Assembly (NCBI GenBank): GCA_945643635.1
Contig: CALZFC010000058.1
Coordinates: 496,001 to 560,000 of the forward strand
Direction of reading: 5' to 3'
From: Allodiplogaster sudhausi
Lineage: Eukaryota > Nematoda > Chromadorea > Rhabditida > Diplogasteridae
Length of the DNA: 64,000 nt
Under the pieces are notes generated by a model. That model ran no database searches, was not told the DNA's origin, and was given only the letters and a program-made list of their open reading frames with translations. Each line of letters opens with the position of its first letter. Positions within the stretch are counted from its first letter, which is position 1. Position numbers and translations under genes: made by a program. Below, one piece after another: positions 62,187-64,000 of this stretch.

Positions 62187-64000
62187 TAGAGAAGCAAGGG
62201 TATATATCGTTATTGTAAGAGAGGGACAGAGATATTAGTCTATTTTTTTAATGCTAAATTTCATTTGTAAATTCCAAACAAAACGCAAGAAGAATTACTC
62301 AATCAATAATAAAAACAATCAGTAGATCATTGGCAATGTACCTCTCGATGACGTCGAGGTGATTATCGGCCGAGTTGGAGCGACGCGGTCGCGCTGCGTG
62401 CAGCTCTTGAAGACGTGAGATCTCGGCATGCAGATTGGATGCCGAACGCTGGTCCTGATGAACGCGAATGTAATCAGTTATAACTACATATATTTTGAAA
62501 TTTTTTTAAAATGTTAATGTTATTTATTGCAAGAGCAGACGACTCTGGCTGACCAGAATGAGCGAGTGAGTCTGGGCGCGGTTGGCACGGCGGCCATTGA
62601 CGGCATCCGTGGGAGGCGCGATGTGACGTCGGGTTGGCGCCGGCCGACGAGCAATTGGACGGCGAGGAAGGCTCGGATCTGGAGTCCGAGATGGGGGAAT
62701 GCGGGTGAATCATTCTCTTATGGCTAGGCAGCTTTTCGGAGATTCTGATCTAATTACATATGTACATATGCATACATATGACGATAAAAACACAATGATA
62801 GAGTGCATTTTTTAGACGGACCAAGTTGTCCTCTCCTCGTGCTCGTCACGGGCGGAGGCTTCTTCGCGTAGATGCTGAAGGCCGAGTGCGCAGAAGGCGC
62901 GAGGGCAGCCGCGCGCGATGGAGAGCTGCAGATATCACGCATGGCTTTCCTCAGCCAACCCCGGAGACTCTGGCCTAGCCTAGAAGTCAGAGTATCGCCT
63001 AGGGGTGGGGGAGCACGGCCGCCTCGCCCTAGACTACGTTTGGCTGCACACTCTCAGGCGGTTGGAGATTGCCCCAAGGGTCGGTGCTCTTCCTTTGAAG
63101 AGTCACAGCATGAAAGAAACGAGTGCGCTTGTTAGAGCGAGGATAGGTGAAGCAGAAAAGAAAGTGAGAAAAGGGAGAGAAAAGTGAGAGAGAGAGAGAG
63201 AGCGAGAGAAAGAGAAAAAGAGATACTGGTGTACTTGAGAAGCGGAATAAGAAAAATGAGTACGGATTGCTTTGTGGCAGCTCAATCAGAAAGAAAGCTT
63301 GAAGTCAGCTTTTTTCATCTGGACTCTCTCGTTTCTGCGTGCTCTCTCTCCGGTTGTCTCACGCCGCGCAGAATTTGATCCGTCTAGAGTTTCCTGGATC
63401 AGTTCGCAAGAGCACACAGGTACACCCCCGAGGCAGACTAGTGGAGGATCTGGAGATGGTTCTCTCTCCATACTCTCTCTTTGCTTCCATCTCTCCCTCT
63501 CCCTCTCTCTCCCTCTCTCTCTCTCCCTATTTTCTCATTGCTCATTATTTGAATCAATATGTCCTCCCGTAATCAAGCAGAATTCTCCAGTCTGTTGAAA
63601 GAAAGAGGATTTTGCACATTAGAGGTTAGTCCAAACAAAAAGTGTGGAATGGAAAAGGTGCTGTAGTAAATATCCTAGCGATGGAAAAATTGTAACCTTC
63701 GTGGATAAGTGAAAGTTCCATTCTTTAGTGATAAAAGCAATGAAATACGTTTCCGAACATATTACATTAAAAAACAAAAATCATCATAGTTAACTGAAAC
63801 TAATTTAATTTAATCTAGAAAAAAAAACCAGGATGCAGAGTGCGGCGAGGGAGGAAGCAGGAGACTGCCGTCGGCAGGGCCGCCATGCTCAGCCTGTTCC
63901 CGTCGGCACACGGCGCAGACAGAAGACGCCCTGACACGAGGCACGAATCGCTCGCACGGCATGCGGCTGTCTTGACTGAATTGGCGAGACTACTACGGTT
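56184..64000 (-). CDS. large Ser/Arg/Pro-rich protein, 5' end beyond the window (24 exons seen)
   Basis: Minus-strand exons, all joining in consistent phase: 63829-64000 (continues off the edge or begins at an unseen acceptor), 63363-63449, 62822-63043, 62554-62678, 62342-62454, 61992-62142, 61604-61664, 61051-61160, 60647-60743, 60361-60529, 59890-60039, 59643-59789, 59113-59273, 58673-58947, 58379-58509, 58193-58292, 58004-58101, 57668-57794, 57466-57543, 57266-57379, 57115-57207, 56690-56755, 56469-56591, 56184-56345. This gives about 1,043 residues plus stop. The order is: basic/Pro-rich N-terminal part; a short helix (NLHAEISRLQELHAARP); an acidic run (GGGEEGEEEEEELTEQ); long Ser-rich disordered stretches with RRxS-type sites; a probable folded helical part (RERTLFFDAILPASDPVYGN, LPSEAFEAHVCFILIRILAA, NFREFLLAYRNG); a Ser/Gly linker; and a helical tail (SAKQLLELSLWASDMENSV). 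I do not recognise the family; it looks like an intracellular scaffold or regulator. Confidence 0.7.
58374..58379 (-). other. GC-AG intron donor in the right-edge gene
   Basis: The exon 58379-58509 ends CACCAG followed by GCAAGC, the standard consensus of a GC-type donor. The next exon (acceptor TTTAG before 58292) continues in phase and no GT in the right phase is nearby. Confidence 0.6.
59071..59108. repeat. (CT)n microsatellite
   Basis: Perfect CT tract immediately next to the donor of exon 59113-59273 (GA on the transcribed sense strand). Confidence 0.95.
60970..61042. repeat. (GA)n microsatellite pair
   Basis: Two GA tracts (about 60970-61001 and 61018-61040) in the intron after exon 61051-61160 of the right-edge gene, CT on the sense strand. 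Confidence 0.9.

Noticed and set aside
63829..64000. Alternative frame with a Cys-rich segment (VCAVCRREQAEHG) at the right edge
   Set aside because: It looked like a zinc-binding motif, but that frame gives an in-frame stop at the junction with the next exon; the frame used joins in phase with exons 63363-63449 and 62822-63043.

Overview
This is animal nuclear DNA: spliced genes with short GT-AG introns (mostly about 60-500 bp), GC-richer exons in AT-rich introns, a tRNA gene inside an intron, 8-bp target-site-duplicated transposons and very many (CT)n/(GA)n microsatellites. A prohormone-4 (IDLSRF-like) neuropeptide precursor and a TATA box paired with a TCAGTC-type initiator favour an ecdysozoan, most likely an arthropod. 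I cannot name the species. All gene models were spliced by eye from reading frame, splice phase and family motifs; no alignment program was run.

Layout. 1-3.0 kb: CT-rich DNA with one possible core promoter. 3.0-7.5 kb (+): prohormone-4 precursor, six exons with an LDLa domain. 8.3-9.0 kb (+): a four-exon unrecognised 108-residue protein whose coding sequence contains a GA microsatellite. 10.4-11.6 kb: a candidate terminal-inverted-repeat element. 12.0-12.8 kb (+): a three-exon Ly6/uPAR-type GPI-anchored protein. 13.7-45.1 kb (-): one very large gene, the cubilin orthologue, with signal peptide, coiled coil, an EGF cluster and, by my count, 27 CUB domains. Its introns hold a hAT-type MITE, a striking foldback element built from inverted minisatellites, a tRNA-Gly(CCC) gene and a complete five-exon Gln/Tyr-rich protein gene on the opposite strand.

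45.9-54.8 kb: two tandem acid/gastric-type lipase genes (-) with the same exon layout. The downstream copy carries two frameshifts and is probably a pseudogene; the upstream copy is intact. Between them lies a + strand gene for a 178-residue two-pass membrane/coiled-coil protein, flanked by a direct repeat of about 330 bp that includes the lipase start codon. 56.2 kb to the right edge (-): the 3' 24 exons of a large Ser/Arg/Pro-rich protein (about 1,043 residues in the window, 5' end off the edge) that I do not recognise.

Functionally this is ordinary gene-dense animal DNA: a neuropeptide precursor, a scavenger/endocytic receptor, digestive or lysosomal lipases and several uncharacterised proteins, with no operon-like cooperation. 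The most unusual structures are the foldback element, the nested gene that splits a cubilin CUB domain, the decaying lipase duplicate, an unannotated in-phase cassette exon in the neuropeptide gene and the large unrecognised right-edge protein.
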